Shown here: positions 8,106 to 17,203 of the stretch, piece after piece | Position numbering within the stretch: the first letter of the stretch is position 1 | Layout: each line of letters starts with the position of its first letter | Made by a program: the position numbers and the translations under genes | Source: Bin76 sp963665765 | GTDB lineage: Bacteria > Actinomycetota > Acidimicrobiia > Spongiisociales > ZC4RG35 | DNA: 64,000 nucleotides | NCBI GenBank assembly: GCA_963665765.1 | Contig: OY762464.1 | Span: 496,001-560,000 of the forward strand | Direction: 5' to 3' | The notes under the pieces: model-generated | Database searches by the model: none | What the model was told of the DNA's origin: nothing | What the model saw: only the letters and a program-made list of their open reading frames with translations

Positions 8106-9302
8106 TCATCGTACGGTGGCAGCCGAAGTTCGGAACTGTGCCACTTCCTGGCCCGGATTCACTCCCAGACCCGGTTTCTCGCTCAGCTCCAAGCACCCGA
8201 CGGACTGCGGAGGGAAGGGCTGGGCCAAGCCTTGACGGAGGGGGTTGGGATTGCAGTCGACCTCCAGGAGTCCGTCCCCGCCCGCGGCCGCCAGCAGATG
8301 AGCCGAAGCCATCAGTCCGATGCCTCCGCCCAAATAGTGGGGGCAGAACCGTCTCCCCTCGGCCACGATTTTCCGCGCCAGGGGCCAGCATCCGGAGATC
8401 CCGCCCCACTTGGTGACATCGGGTTGGATGACGGCCCATGCCTGATGGCGGATCGCTCGCCGGAATTGGCTCTTGCCATACAGGTTTTCCCCTCCCGCCA
8501 AGGGGATCGGGGAAGCCTCAGCCAATCGCTTCCACACTCGGCCCGAGTGATGGATCGAGATCGGCTCCTCCAACCAGAGGGGGTGATAGGAAGCCAGCAC
8601 CCGGGCCCACCGCGCGGCTTCGTCCGGGGACCAAGCCTGGTTGGCGTCGAGGGCCAGGGGGGCATCCGGCCCCAGCAACCGGCGGAGGTCCGAGACGTTG
8701 GCAAGATCGACCTGTTCTCCGAAACCGACTTTCATCTTGAATGCCCGGTGGCCCTCCCCGGCGGCCTTGCGAGCCTGCCCCACCACTTCATCCGGCCCGA
8801 TTCCACTGGCGTAGGTCGGTACTCGGCCGCCATCTTTCCCTCCTCCCAGGAATCTCCACAGGGGCCTGCCCGCCCGCCGGGCCGCCATATCCCACAGGGC
8901 GATGTCGATCCCGGCAATCGCCTGGGAAAAAGGTCCCGGCTCCCCCGCCTGGATTGATACGATCCGAGCCCGGGACGAGAGCAGGTCGAAGACCTCCCGG
9001 GGATGGGACCACGGGCGGCCCACGATCAGAGGCGCCAGAACAGAGCAGATCAATCGGGCGCGATATTCGGCGGCGGGCGCCGGGAAATTGCACCATGCCT
9101 CTCCATAGCCGGTGACCCCCTCCGATGATCGCACCCTCACCAAAACCGCCGGGCGATCGGTCATGGTTCCAAAGGATGTGCGAACCGGCCGGGCCAAGGG
9201 AGCGCGATATACCTCCACCGACACCGACTCGATCGTGAACGGATGGGTCTCCGGCCGGCCCGGGACCTCCCAGTCGGCCTGGGCGCCGTCCAAACCCGTC
9301 AT
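8106..9302 (-). CDS. Mandelate racemase/muconate lactonizing enzyme family protein (enolase superfamily)
   Basis: Cytoplasmic Mg-dependent enzyme that should abstract the proton alpha to a carboxylate; substrate unknown. The N-terminal capping domain is followed by the barrel with the Lys-x-Lys acid/base motif (FKMKVGF), metal ligands in LALDANQAW (Asp), WLEEPIS (Glu) and LAGGENLYG (Glu), and RFCPHYLGGGIGLMASAHLL near the end. At about 398 aa it is of normal length. ATG 9302 is used; a TTG three codons upstream is possible, and neither has a clear ribosome site. It is divergent from the sulfatase gene. Sugar-acid dehydratase or racemase activity fits the nearby sugar genes but is inference. 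Confidence 0.82.
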   Translation of the reverse strand: MTGLDGAQADWEVPGRPETHPFTIESVSVEVYRAPLARPVRTSFGTMTDRPAVLVRVRSSEGVTGYGEAWCNFPAPAAEYRARLICSVLAPLIVGRPWSHPREVFDLLSSRARIVSIQAGEPGPFSQAIAGIDIALWDMAARRAGRPLWRFLGGGKDGGRVPTYASGIGPDEVVGQARKAAGEGHRAFKMKVGFGEQVDLANVSDLRRLLGPDAPLALDANQAWSPDEAARWARVLASYHPLWLEEPISIHHSGRVWKRLAEASPIPLAGGENLYGKSQFRRAIRHQAWAVIQPDVTKWGGISGCWPLARKIVAEGRRFCPHYLGGGIGLMASAHLLAAAGGDGLLEVDCNPNPLRQGLAQPFPPQSVGCLELSEKPGLGVNPGQEVAQFRTSAATVR

Positions 9303-9406
9303 CTGCGTCAAGTATGGTTACCGGTGTCACAGAACACGAAGCGGATGGACGTTTCGCCCACTCGTTTCTGATCAGACCCCCCAGGTGAAAGGGCCGGTGA
9401 GTTTCG

Positions 9407-11683
9407 ATGGAATCGAGCGTCAGTTTCCCAGAGCAGCCGTCCTCGACGCAGCAGGATCTCCCAACAGCCCCCTTGACCGATTTCCCGGGAGTGATCGGGC
9501 CCGATTTTCGCACCTCGACGCCCTGGTGGCCCCCGATGAAGAACGACGCCCGCGGCAAGCCCGATGTGGTGGTGGTGGTGCTGGACGACGTCGGGTTCGC
9601 CGGACTGGGGTGCTATGGGGCGGAGATCGACACGCCCTTCATCGACGGCTTGGCAGAGGGCGGGATACGTTTCAACGATTTCAATGTCACTCCCCTGTGC
9701 TCACCCACCCGGGCGTGTCTGCTCACCGGACGCAACCACCACAGTGTGGGGATGGCTTATCTGTCGAACGTGGACTCCGGCTTTCCGGGATACCGGGGTC
9801 GGGTGACCGAATCGGCGGCCACCATGGCCGAGGTTCTGCAGCACGCCGGTTATGGCACCCTGGCCATCGGAAAGTGGCACTTGGCGCCGCTCGAGGAGAC
9901 CACCGCGGTCGGACCCTATAACCAGTGGCCGCTCGGACGGGGATTCGGTCGCTATTACGGGTTCTTGGATGCCTTGACCGACCACTTCTACCCCGATGTC
10001 GTGGAGGACAACCACCGGGTGGACCCGCCGGGCAAGCCCGAAGACGGCTACCACCTCACCGAAGACCTGATTGATCACGCCATCTCCTATGTGAGAGATC
10101 AAGTCTCGGTCAAGCCCGAGCAGCCCTTCTTTCTGTATGTGGCCTTCGGAACGGCCCACTGCCCCCATCAGGCGCCCCAGGAATACCTCGACAAATACCG
10201 GGGTCGATACGACGAGGGATGGGATGTGGTTCGGGAACGCCGGTTCCAACAACAGAAAGAACTGGGCATCATTCCACCGGAGGCGGTGCTGGCGCCCCTC
10301 AATCCGGGAGTGGAGGAATGGGCGAACCTGACCCCCGATCAGCATCGCCTTTTCGCCCGCTTCCAAGAGGCCTACGCGGCGATGCTCGACCACACCGATG
10401 CCCAACTGGGCAGGCTGGTGGAGTTCTTGGGCTCGATCGGAAGACTCGACAACACCATCATGGTGGTCCTGTCCGACAACGGCGCCAGCCAGGAGGGCGG
10501 CCCGGACGGGGGCGCCGACATCGTCACCTACGAGGAGGACCGGTTCTGCACGGTGGAGTTCAACCTGGAACGTTTCGACACCATCGGCGGTCCGCATTCT
10601 CAGACCAACATCCCCTGGGGATGGGCGCAGGCGGCCAACACCCCCTTGCGGTGGTACAAGCAGAACACCTATGCCGGCGGGGTGCGGACGCCCCTGGTCA
10701 TCTCCTGGCCGGAGGGAATCTCCGACACCGGGGCGGTGCGGGCGCAGTTCGTCCACGCCATCGACATCGCCCCCACCCTGTTCGACCTGGTGGGAGTGAC
10801 CCCGCGACCTTCCTACCACGGGGTGGACCAGATGCCTTATCATGGCGCCAGCATCCGACCGGTGCTGGACGACGCCGCGTCGACTCACCCCCGCGACCGG
10901 CAGTACTTCGAGATGATCGGTCACCGGGCGATGTGGCAGGACGGATGGAAGGCGCTGGCCCGTCACCGGCGAAACGAACCCTTCGAGGATGATCCCTGGG
11001 AGCTCTACCACATCGACGCCGATTTTTCCGAATGCCACGACATGGCCGACCTCCACCCGGACAAGCTGGCCGACCTGGTCCGGCAGTGGTCGGAGGAAGC
11101 CGGGCGCTACTCGGTATTCCCCCTTGACGACCGCTACCTGGCCGTCCGAGCCTCCACCTTCCAGACCCCCGGCTCCCCCCGCGCCCGTGACACTTTCACC
11201 TATCTGGGAGGTGCCACCCGGATCCCCGGCGGCGTAACCCCCCTGGTCTTCAACCGTTCCTTTTCCATCATCGCCCGGGTCGAGGAGATCGAAAAAGCCG
11301 ACCAAGGAGTGCTGGTGGCCGTGGGCGACGTCAGCGGTGGATACGTGCTCTACCTGGCCGAAGGCCGGCTGATATTCGAGTACTGCTATCTGGGAAACCG
11401 CCAATCCCTGGCGTCCGCCCCCGCTTCGGTGCCGCCCGGCGCCACCCGACTGGCTTTCCGTTTCGAACGCACCGGCGACCACCGGGGAACCGGACGACTG
11501 GAGGCGGACGGGGTGGTGCTGTGCGAACAGACCATATCCGACATGGCCCGCGGCATGATCTCGTGGGGCTCCCTGAGCGTGGGCGCCGACACTCTCTCTC
11601 CGGTCAGCAACTCCTATGACGGCGAGTTCCCCTTCAGCGGGAATGTCGAATCGGTCGAGTTCGATTTGAGAGCCCGCCGGTAG
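9407..11683 (+). CDS. Type I (formylglycine) sulfatase, arylsulfatase family, with C-terminal accessory domain
   Basis: Hydrolyses a sulfate ester. The metal-binding Asp pair is in VVVVLDDVGFAGLGCYG (residues about 60-61). The signature CSPTRACLLTGR starts at Cys98, which becomes formylglycine, and GKWH (about 155-158) and LSDNGAS supply further active-site residues. The catalytic part runs to about residue 590. The last 150 residues (from PLVFNRSFSIIARVEE) look like a beta-sandwich appended to large arylsulfatases. There is no obvious signal peptide, so the enzyme may be cytoplasmic or use another route. It needs a formylglycine-generating enzyme, which is not in the window. The substrate is unknown; the adjacent enolase-superfamily enzyme and sugar cluster suggest a sulfated sugar or aryl sulfate. 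Confidence 0.88.
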   Translation: MESSVSFPEQPSSTQQDLPTAPLTDFPGVIGPDFRTSTPWWPPMKNDARGKPDVVVVVLDDVGFAGLGCYGAEIDTPFIDGLAEGGIRFNDFNVTPLCSPTRACLLTGRNHHSVGMAYLSNVDSGFPGYRGRVTESAATMAEVLQHAGYGTLAIGKWHLAPLEETTAVGPYNQWPLGRGFGRYYGFLDALTDHFYPDVVEDNHRVDPPGKPEDGYHLTEDLIDHAISYVRDQVSVKPEQPFFLYVAFGTAHCPHQAPQEYLDKYRGRYDEGWDVVRERRFQQQKELGIIPPEAVLAPLNPGVEEWANLTPDQHRLFARFQEAYAAMLDHTDAQLGRLVEFLGSIGRLDNTIMVVLSDNGASQEGGPDGGADIVTYEEDRFCTVEFNLERFDTIGGPHSQTNIPWGWAQAANTPLRWYKQNTYAGGVRTPLVISWPEGISDTGAVRAQFVHAIDIAPTLFDLVGVTPRPSYHGVDQMPYHGASIRPVLDDAASTHPRDRQYFEMIGHRAMWQDGWKALARHRRNEPFEDDPWELYHIDADFSECHDMADLHPDKLADLVRQWSEEAGRYSVFPLDDRYLAVRASTFQTPGSPRARDTFTYLGGATRIPGGVTPLVFNRSFSIIARVEEIEKADQGVLVAVGDVSGGYVLYLAEGRLIFEYCYLGNRQSLASAPASVPPGATRLAFRFERTGDHRGTGRLEADGVVLCEQTISDMARGMISWGSLSVGADTLSPVSNSYDGEFPFSGNVESVEFDLRARR

Positions 11684-12002
11684 GCCGGGAGGGAGTTGTG
11701 GACCGGTTCGCGAAAAAACGGGCCAGCGAGACGTTGCCTTTGTCACAGACCCGAACGCATATTGGTGAGGTCGAACACCTCCCGGTCCGCTGCGACGTCA
11801 CCCGGACCGCGCAGCAAACACTTGTGCAACGAGGTCATATTCTCAGAACGCCTCTCTGGCCGGGACCGGCCAACCGCGTTCTGACCAACTGGCGGTGGCG
11901 GCGGGGGCGGGCCCTGAGGGGGCAAAAGAGGCGGCGTTTTTCGCGAGATAGCGACCGGTTTCACAATTTGCCGACCCACCCGCGGTTTTCTCGAAAAGCC
12001 CC
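11684..12002 (+). other. Intergenic region before the thiolase-like gene
   Basis: 319 bases with no gene that I can support. It presumably holds the promoter of the long run that starts at 12003, but no convincing -35/-10 pair was seen. Confidence 0.4.
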
Positions 12003-13217
12003 GTGAACCCATTCTCCAATGACCCGGCGGTGGTGGCGGGAATCGGGATGACCCCGTTTGTCGGGTTCCGGGAAGACGCCGGCGTGCGGGACATGGTGGC
12101 GGAGGCGACCCGGACCGCTCTCCTCGACGCCGGACTCAGTTCGCCCGCCCCCATCGACTTGGGGGTGGCCGCCTACGAGAGCGATCATTTCAACCGCCAG
12201 ATGAGCCTGGGGCAGATCCTGGTGGAAACGGTGGGGATGGTGGGCAAGCCCGTGATCCGGGTGGAGGGAGGCGGGGCCACCGGGGCGCTCGCCATCCGCA
12301 CCGCGGTCATGGCGCTTCGCTCCGGCACGGCCCGCTCGGTCCTGGTCTTCGGTGGGGAGACCAATGGTCGCTCCGTGGACCGGGCCACCGCCATCGAGAT
12401 TCTTGCCATGTCGGCCGATTTCGAATGGGAGACGCCGGTGTTTGGGACCTTCGCCGCTCCCTACGCTCTGATGATCACCGAGCACATGCGTCGCTACGGC
12501 ACCACTGCCGAACAGTTTGCTGAAATCGCAGTCAAGAATCGTCGTCTGGCGCTCGACAATCCCCTCGCCCACCGGGGCATGTCGATCACCGTGGAAGATG
12601 TCCGGGCTTCCCAGCCACTGTCAGACCCCTATCGACTCTTCGACGCCAGCCTGCTCAGCGACGGGGCGGCCGCCCTCCTCCTGGCCACCGAAAATTGGGC
12701 GCAACAGCACTCCCCCACCTTCACCGATCGTCCGCCGGTGGCAATCCTGGGCAGCGGCGCCGCCACCGACCATCCCCGCCTGTCGGATCGCCGAGAGGAG
12801 ATGTTTCCCCACTTCGCCGCCAAACGGCAAGCCGCCGCCCAGGCCTACCGGGAGGCGGACATAACCGATCCGGGCAGCCAGATTGACCTGGCCGAGGTGT
12901 ACGACTCCTTCAGCGGGGCGGAACTGCAGGCCTACGAGGACCTGGGCCTGTGCCCGGTCGGACAGGGAGGAAAAGCTGCCGCCGCGGGACGGTTCGACCA
13001 GGGAGGGCAGGTGGTGGTCAACCCGTCGGGGGGTTTGCTGGGACGGGGATCGGCGGTGGGCGCCACCGGCATCGCCCAGGCGGTGGAGGTTGTCTCCCAA
13101 CTGCGGGGGGAAGCGACGGGTCCCCGCGCCGTGCCAAACGCCCGGATGGGAATCACCGACACCCACGCCGGAGTGGGGGCGCTTTGCATCGTCAACGTGT
13201 TCGGGAGGGCCGCCTGA
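12003..13217 (+). CDS. Thiolase-like protein (SCP-2/archaeal acetyl-CoA acetyltransferase type) lacking the usual nucleophilic Cys
   Basis: A thiolase-fold protein of 404 aa with a GTG start. The fold signatures are VFGGETNGRSV, NPLAHRGMSI, a SPSGGL-like stretch (NPSGGLLGRGSAVGATG) and a C-terminal THAGVGALCIVNVFG. The place of the acyl-accepting Cys, normally in a segment such as ENACASG, reads EGGGATG, so the nucleophile is Gly here. It overlaps the next gene, a DUF35/OB-fold protein, by ATGA. In characterised archaeal-type systems the DUF35 protein forms a complex with the thiolase and feeds acyl-CoA. Either the active site differs or the protein is non-catalytic. The fold call is firm; the activity is open. 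Confidence 0.78.
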   Translation: MNPFSNDPAVVAGIGMTPFVGFREDAGVRDMVAEATRTALLDAGLSSPAPIDLGVAAYESDHFNRQMSLGQILVETVGMVGKPVIRVEGGGATGALAIRTAVMALRSGTARSVLVFGGETNGRSVDRATAIEILAMSADFEWETPVFGTFAAPYALMITEHMRRYGTTAEQFAEIAVKNRRLALDNPLAHRGMSITVEDVRASQPLSDPYRLFDASLLSDGAAALLLATENWAQQHSPTFTDRPPVAILGSGAATDHPRLSDRREEMFPHFAAKRQAAAQAYREADITDPGSQIDLAEVYDSFSGAELQAYEDLGLCPVGQGGKAAAAGRFDQGGQVVVNPSGGLLGRGSAVGATGIAQAVEVVSQLRGEATGPRAVPNARMGITDTHAGVGALCIVNVFGRAA

Positions 13218-13693
13218 TGCGGGTGACCGATGTGGAGCGAGACGTAGGCCCGCGGGGCCGGCCGGTCTATCTGATACACATGGAGATGTCCCAGCGTTAT
13301 CGCCATACGGCTGGATTCTCCAGCCCCTTTTATTCGGGATTGGAAAGAGGTGTCCTCCGAGCCACCCGATGCGAGCAATGCGGGTCATCATGGTTCCCTC
13401 CCCGCCGGTTCTGTCCCTCCGATCTTTCCGATACCACTTGGTACGACCTTCCCGGAACCGGAACGGTGATGGCGGCCACCCGAGTGCACAGTCCCCCACC
13501 GTTCGGCGGCATCGATCCCCCCTATATTCTGGCCTCCATCCGCCTGGATGGGGTGGAGGGAGGCTTGACCCATCGAGTGACCGGCTCGGAAATCCCCAAA
13601 CGAGGTACAGTGATCACCGTGACATTCCTCAACGACCCTCCCCACCATCCTTTGCTGGCTTTTGCTTTCACAGTTGAGAGGGCTGCATCATGA
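13217..13693 (+). CDS. DUF35 OB-fold / zinc-ribbon protein, thiolase partner
   Basis: 158-aa protein starting at ATG 13217, overlapping the thiolase stop. The N-terminal half has the rubredoxin-like ribbon CEQCGSSWFPPRRFCPSD, in which the fourth Cys of the usual CxxC...CxxC pattern is Asp. The C-terminal half is an OB fold (GTGTVMAATRVH ... PPYILASIRLD ... GTVITVTF). This family pairs with SCP-2-like thiolases and channels acyl-CoA. It overlaps the downstream epimerase-like gene by ATGA. Confidence 0.82.
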   Translation: MRVTDVERDVGPRGRPVYLIHMEMSQRYRHTAGFSSPFYSGLERGVLRATRCEQCGSSWFPPRRFCPSDLSDTTWYDLPGTGTVMAATRVHSPPPFGGIDPPYILASIRLDGVEGGLTHRVTGSEIPKRGTVITVTFLNDPPHHPLLAFAFTVERAAS

Positions 13694-14532
13694 GCCGCCC
13701 GGTGGGCATCGAGATCTTTTACTGGCTGGACAGTTGGTATGACGATCAGTCTTCGGTGTTCCACAAGGCGGCCGAAGCCGGCTACGACGGGGTGGAGATG
13801 TCGTTTGTGGCGGGGACGGACGTGGGCATCGAGCGCATCGCCCGCACCGCCGCCTCTTTGGATCTGCAGGTTCTGTGCAGCACCGGCCTGACACCCGCCA
13901 TGGATGTTTCCAGTCCCGATGCGGACATTCGCTCGGCGGGAATCTACCACTTGAAGTGGTGTCTCGATCAAGCGGCCGCGCTGGGGAGCCCGATCCTGGG
14001 AGGTGTCACCTACGCACCGTGGATGGGCTTCCCCGAAGGCGACCTTCGGGGCCACCGGGAGCGTTCGGCCGAATCGCTTCGGACAGTGGCGGAGCACGCG
14101 GCCACGGTGGGAGTAGACCTCTGTCTGGAGGTGCTCAACCGCTTTGAGAGTTACATGTTCAACACCGTTTCGGACTGCCTTTCCTTTATCGAGATGGTGG
14201 GCCATGAGGCCGTCGCGGTGGAACTCGACACCTTCCACATGAACATGGAAGAGGACAACCTGGCCGAAGCGGTGCGGCAGGCAGCCGGGAAAATCGGGCA
14301 CGTCCAGGTGGCGGCCAACAACCGCCGGGCCCCCCAGTACGGCCACATCGATTGGGGGGCTTTCCAACAAGCCCTGGACGACGTCGGTTACCAAGGTTGG
14401 GTGGTGTTCGAGACTTTCCCCAACTCCGTGGTGCAAACCGGCCGGGACACCTACGCCTGGAGAGACCTTTATGACAACCTGGACGGGGACGCCGCCGATG
14501 CCGCCGCTTTCATCCGGGAGCATCTGGCATGA
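13690..14532 (+). CDS. Sugar phosphate isomerase/epimerase (D-tagatose/psicose 3-epimerase-like TIM barrel)
   Basis: 280-aa AP-endonuclease-2-type TIM barrel, the usual length for ketose 3-epimerases. Probable metal ligands are Glu in LCLEVLNRFE, Asp in AVELDTFHMN, His in GHVQVAANNR and Glu in VVFETFP, which match the Glu-Asp-His-Glu set of D-tagatose 3-epimerases. Its start and stop overlap both neighbours by ATGA, so it is translationally coupled to DUF35 and DhaK. In this context it probably interconverts ketoses before DhaK/L phosphorylation. The specific sugar cannot be read from the sequence. Confidence 0.8.
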   Translation: MSRPVGIEIFYWLDSWYDDQSSVFHKAAEAGYDGVEMSFVAGTDVGIERIARTAASLDLQVLCSTGLTPAMDVSSPDADIRSAGIYHLKWCLDQAAALGSPILGGVTYAPWMGFPEGDLRGHRERSAESLRTVAEHAATVGVDLCLEVLNRFESYMFNTVSDCLSFIEMVGHEAVAVELDTFHMNMEEDNLAEAVRQAAGKIGHVQVAANNRRAPQYGHIDWGAFQQALDDVGYQGWVVFETFPNSVVQTGRDTYAWRDLYDNLDGDAADAAAFIREHLA

Positions 14533-15545
14533 GCGTCCGCACCCGTCTGTTTCTTAACGACCCCGCCGATGCGGTGCGGGAAATGCTGGAAGGGTATGCC
14601 GCCGCCCACGCCGACATCATCCGGCTCTCCGACGGCTTGGTGGTGCGCACCACTCCCAAACCGGATGGCCATGTGGGGGTGGTGATCGGCAACGGATCCG
14701 GCCATGAGCCGGCCATGATCGGATGGGTCGGAGAAGGGCTGCTGGACGTCAACGTGCCCGGCCCGATCTTTTCCTCACCCGGTCCCGGCAGGATCGTGGA
14801 CGGCATCCGGGCGGCCGACCGGGGCGGAGGGGTGTTGCTCCTGGTTTCCAGCCACGCCGGGGACATCATGAATGCGGAGTTGGCCATCGACGAAGCCGCT
14901 GATCAGGGAATGGACAACGTGGAGATGGTGATCCTCTATGACGACGTGGCGTCGGCGCCCCCTGACCGGATCACCGAACGTCGGGGCGGAGCGGGGCTGT
15001 TCTTTGTGTGGAAGATGGTGGGGGCCATGGCCGAGAGGGGCGGGTCGCTTCGAGACTGCGCCAGGATCGCACGGAAAGCTCGGGACCGCACCCGGTCGCT
15101 CTCCGCCGCGATGGGGACGGTGGCCCATCCGGTGAGCGGCCAACCCCTGGGGGACCCCGAGGACACCTCGGTGGCGGTGGGCATGGGAGTCCACGGGGAA
15201 GCGGGAACCCGTCTGGGCGAAGACGTGGAAGCCGACCAGATCACAGAATTGATGATGGGACGGCTAGTGGAGGATGCCGATCTCAACGCCGGCGCCCCGG
15301 TGGGCCTGCTGCTCAACAACGGCGGCTCTCTGACCATCATGGAACTCTCGGTCCTCTATCGGGGAGCCCAGGCCGAACTGGAACGTCACGGCATCCAGGT
15401 GGCCCGGTCGTGGATCGGACCCTACGCCACCACTTTGGACATGGCAGGGTTCGCCTTTGCCATCTGCCATCTGGACGGCGAGTTGACCGATCTCTACGAT
15501 GCTCCCGCCCGCGGCGCCGGGTTCACCATGCCGGGGAGTCAATGA
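14529..15545 (+). CDS. dhaK: Dihydroxyacetone kinase subunit DhaK-like (ketose-binding)
   Basis: 338-aa substrate-binding half of a two-subunit ketose kinase. It carries GNGSGHEPAMIGWVGEG near residue 55, with the His that lies at the substrate site, and VGMGVHGEAGTRL, with the His that forms the covalent hemiaminal with the ketone. Length is normal. The ATP-binding partner DhaL is at 17204, with an unrelated 1.6-kb insertion between. DhaK/DhaL pairs of this sort also act on erythrulose or other ketoses, so dihydroxyacetone is not certain; the flanking isomerase, epimerase and aldolase suggest a longer ketose. Confidence 0.88.
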   Translation: MSVRTRLFLNDPADAVREMLEGYAAAHADIIRLSDGLVVRTTPKPDGHVGVVIGNGSGHEPAMIGWVGEGLLDVNVPGPIFSSPGPGRIVDGIRAADRGGGVLLLVSSHAGDIMNAELAIDEAADQGMDNVEMVILYDDVASAPPDRITERRGGAGLFFVWKMVGAMAERGGSLRDCARIARKARDRTRSLSAAMGTVAHPVSGQPLGDPEDTSVAVGMGVHGEAGTRLGEDVEADQITELMMGRLVEDADLNAGAPVGLLLNNGGSLTIMELSVLYRGAQAELERHGIQVARSWIGPYATTLDMAGFAFAICHLDGELTDLYDAPARGAGFTMPGSQ

Positions 15546-15588
15546 CCAGCAAGCGTCCCAAGGAGACACTCTCCCCGGGGGGTGGGCC

Positions 15589-15879
15589 TCAAGCGGAAAT
15601 CACCTTCTGCCAGCGTTCCAAGAAACCGAGACGGGCGGCCAAGCCGGCGAAGACGTCGGCTGTGTCCTCAAAATAATTGGAGTGGGTGACTTTGATGGCC
15701 TCTATCGAGTCCGCACCCAGCAGGACAACCTCTACTCGGAAGTTATTCCGATATTGCTCCTCGCGCTCGCTGTACGCCTGAAGTGCTTGAGCAGTGTTGC
15801 GGAACTCTTGGAGATCGATCAGCTTCCTTGCGTCATGGTCGAACGTGATAAGGAAGTTAATGGTCTTGCGCTCTGCCAT
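15589..15879 (-). CDS. Small protein coupled to RelA/SpoT-like gene, possible antitoxin
   Basis: 96-aa protein (MAERKTINFLITFDHDARKL...) with no family that I recognise. The start at 15879 is supported by GGAAGG overlapping the end of the upstream gene; the stop and start read TGA-A-ATG, so translation is coupled. The sequence mixes charged helices (EFRNTAQALQAYSEREEQYR) with a strand-like VEVVLLGADSIEAI. Being the only partner of a stand-alone alarmone-synthetase-like gene, it could neutralise it, but no evidence beyond position supports that. Confidence 0.65.
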   Translation of the reverse strand: MAERKTINFLITFDHDARKLIDLQEFRNTAQALQAYSEREEQYRNNFRVEVVLLGADSIEAIKVTHSNYFEDTADVFAGLAARLGFLERWQKVISA

Positions 15880-15880
15880 T

Positions 15881-16618
15881 TCAATCCTTCCCACGGATCA
15901 TTAGTCCGAATGCTGCCATCATAGCCAACTGGGTGAGAGCGTTCATGAGGTCTTCTGTGTAGGGCCGGCCTGGCTCGCGCATCGATAGGAGCGCCGACAG
16001 CCTCCTGAGCACATCGTGTACCTTGTCTGGGCCGTCGCCGTTCTTGAAGTCGATGCCGGTCTTGCTGGTCACATCCTCCACGATCTTCGCCCAACTGTCT
16101 TGTTCTCGGGTGCGGAGTTGCACCTCGATTCGCCGGCCATGATACCTCGTGTGGATGTGGATGGCCCGATAGCCCGAGACTTGAGGAGAGGCTACATAAT
16201 CTTTGATTTTGTCGGGATGCTGGTTGCGTCTGAGGCTATTCGCACAAAACCGCTCCACAACCTGTTGGACTTGTTCTTGGGTGTGAAGAACGGCCCGACA
16301 CCCTCCGATGTCCTGCATGCTCGACAGATTCATCGTGGGGAGTCGTCGGAGTTTGTCCTCGATGGTGGGCAGCCTCTTGAGTCGCCGTGAGAGGTCAAGA
16401 TCGAAACCCTCGGTAGTAAGGCATGATTGCAATCCCATGTATGCCGCGTGTAAAGGCGCAGCGTGAGCAGACCGGTAGGCCTCGACAATTTCCCGAGCTT
16501 TGCGGACTTCCGCAAGAGAGGGTGCTTGCCTCAGGGTGATCTGCGCTTGGCGCAACACCTCACCGGCACGTCTTACGTTGCCCAACGATCCATAGGAAGA
16601 GGAGGGTGTGCCGGCCAT
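15881..16618 (-). CDS. RelA/SpoT-domain nucleotidyltransferase (small alarmone synthetase / toxSAS-like)
   Basis: 245-aa protein with only the synthetase domain and no HD hydrolase, TGS or ACT domains. Key motifs are KLRRLPTMNLSSMQDIGGCRAV (Asp103, Mg ligand; Arg108), KDYVASPQVSGYRAIHIH (150-154) and RRIEVQLRTREQDSWA (Glu165, Gln167). All core catalytic residues appear to be present. Such short proteins either make (p)ppGpp or, as toxSAS toxins, make (p)ppApp or pyrophosphorylate tRNA. The tight operon with one small downstream gene and its insertion between dhaK and dhaL, on the opposite strand, favour an accessory toxin-antitoxin or defence role. The housekeeping Rel is expected elsewhere. 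Confidence 0.82.
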   Translation of the reverse strand: MAGTPSSSYGSLGNVRRAGEVLRQAQITLRQAPSLAEVRKAREIVEAYRSAHAAPLHAAYMGLQSCLTTEGFDLDLSRRLKRLPTIEDKLRRLPTMNLSSMQDIGGCRAVLHTQEQVQQVVERFCANSLRRNQHPDKIKDYVASPQVSGYRAIHIHTRYHGRRIEVQLRTREQDSWAKIVEDVTSKTGIDFKNGDGPDKVHDVLRRLSALLSMREPGRPYTEDLMNALTQLAMMAAFGLMIRGKD

Positions 16619-16773
16619 CTTGAAGCCCCAAATTACTCGCTTATCGTCGCCACCGGAAGATAGGCAATGGAGCCGGGCCGGTAGAACCGGCGAAGCCAGC
16701 CTCTCCCAGGGGCGCGCCGGCCGCGGTTATCCTCGGTTTCGAAGAACGTTGCGAACACATTGAGGAGGCCTTC

Positions 16774-17166
16774 ATGCCCGCAGCCCGCGGCGCCTTTGAC
16801 GTCAACATCGAGGCCGAGCCACCGTTCTTGGAGCAGGACGGCCTGAAGCTGAACCACAACGTCGTGCGCAAGGAATTTTCCGGCGACCTGGTCGGCGACT
16901 CGGAGGCGCAGATGATCACAGCCCTCACCGATACTCCCGGTTCGGCGGGCTACGTGGCCATCGAGCATTTCACGGGTTCGGTGAGCGGGATGCCCGGCTC
17001 TTTCGTGCTCCAACACAGCGGGGTGATGAACAGGGGCGATGCCCGGCTCACTGTCACCATCGTGCCCGACTCGGGCACCGGAGAGCTGGCGGGAATCTCC
17101 GGAACTCTGGAAATCGACAACGACCAGGGTGGGCACTCCTACTTCCTCGATTACGAACTCGGCTGA
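16774..17166 (+). CDS. DUF3224 family protein
   Basis: 130-aa single-domain protein covering the whole family length. It has a GAGGAGG ribosome site seven bases before ATG 16774. Recognisable segments are FSGDLVGDSEAQMI, GYVAIEHFTGSVSGMPGSFVLQHSG and SGTGELAGISGTLEI ending HSYFLDYELG. The family forms an allene-oxide-cyclase-like beta barrel of unknown function. It sits alone between the RelA/SpoT pair and dhaL. Confidence 0.8.
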   Translation: MPAARGAFDVNIEAEPPFLEQDGLKLNHNVVRKEFSGDLVGDSEAQMITALTDTPGSAGYVAIEHFTGSVSGMPGSFVLQHSGVMNRGDARLTVTIVPDSGTGELAGISGTLEIDNDQGGHSYFLDYELG

Positions 17167-17203
17167 GCGCCCACCAGTGATGCCAGGGAGTCGCTAGCCC
17201 GCG

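Noticed and set aside
9701..11746. A 681-codon open frame antisense to the sulfatase
   Set aside because: The sulfatase on the plus strand has all catalytic motifs; the antisense frame has none.
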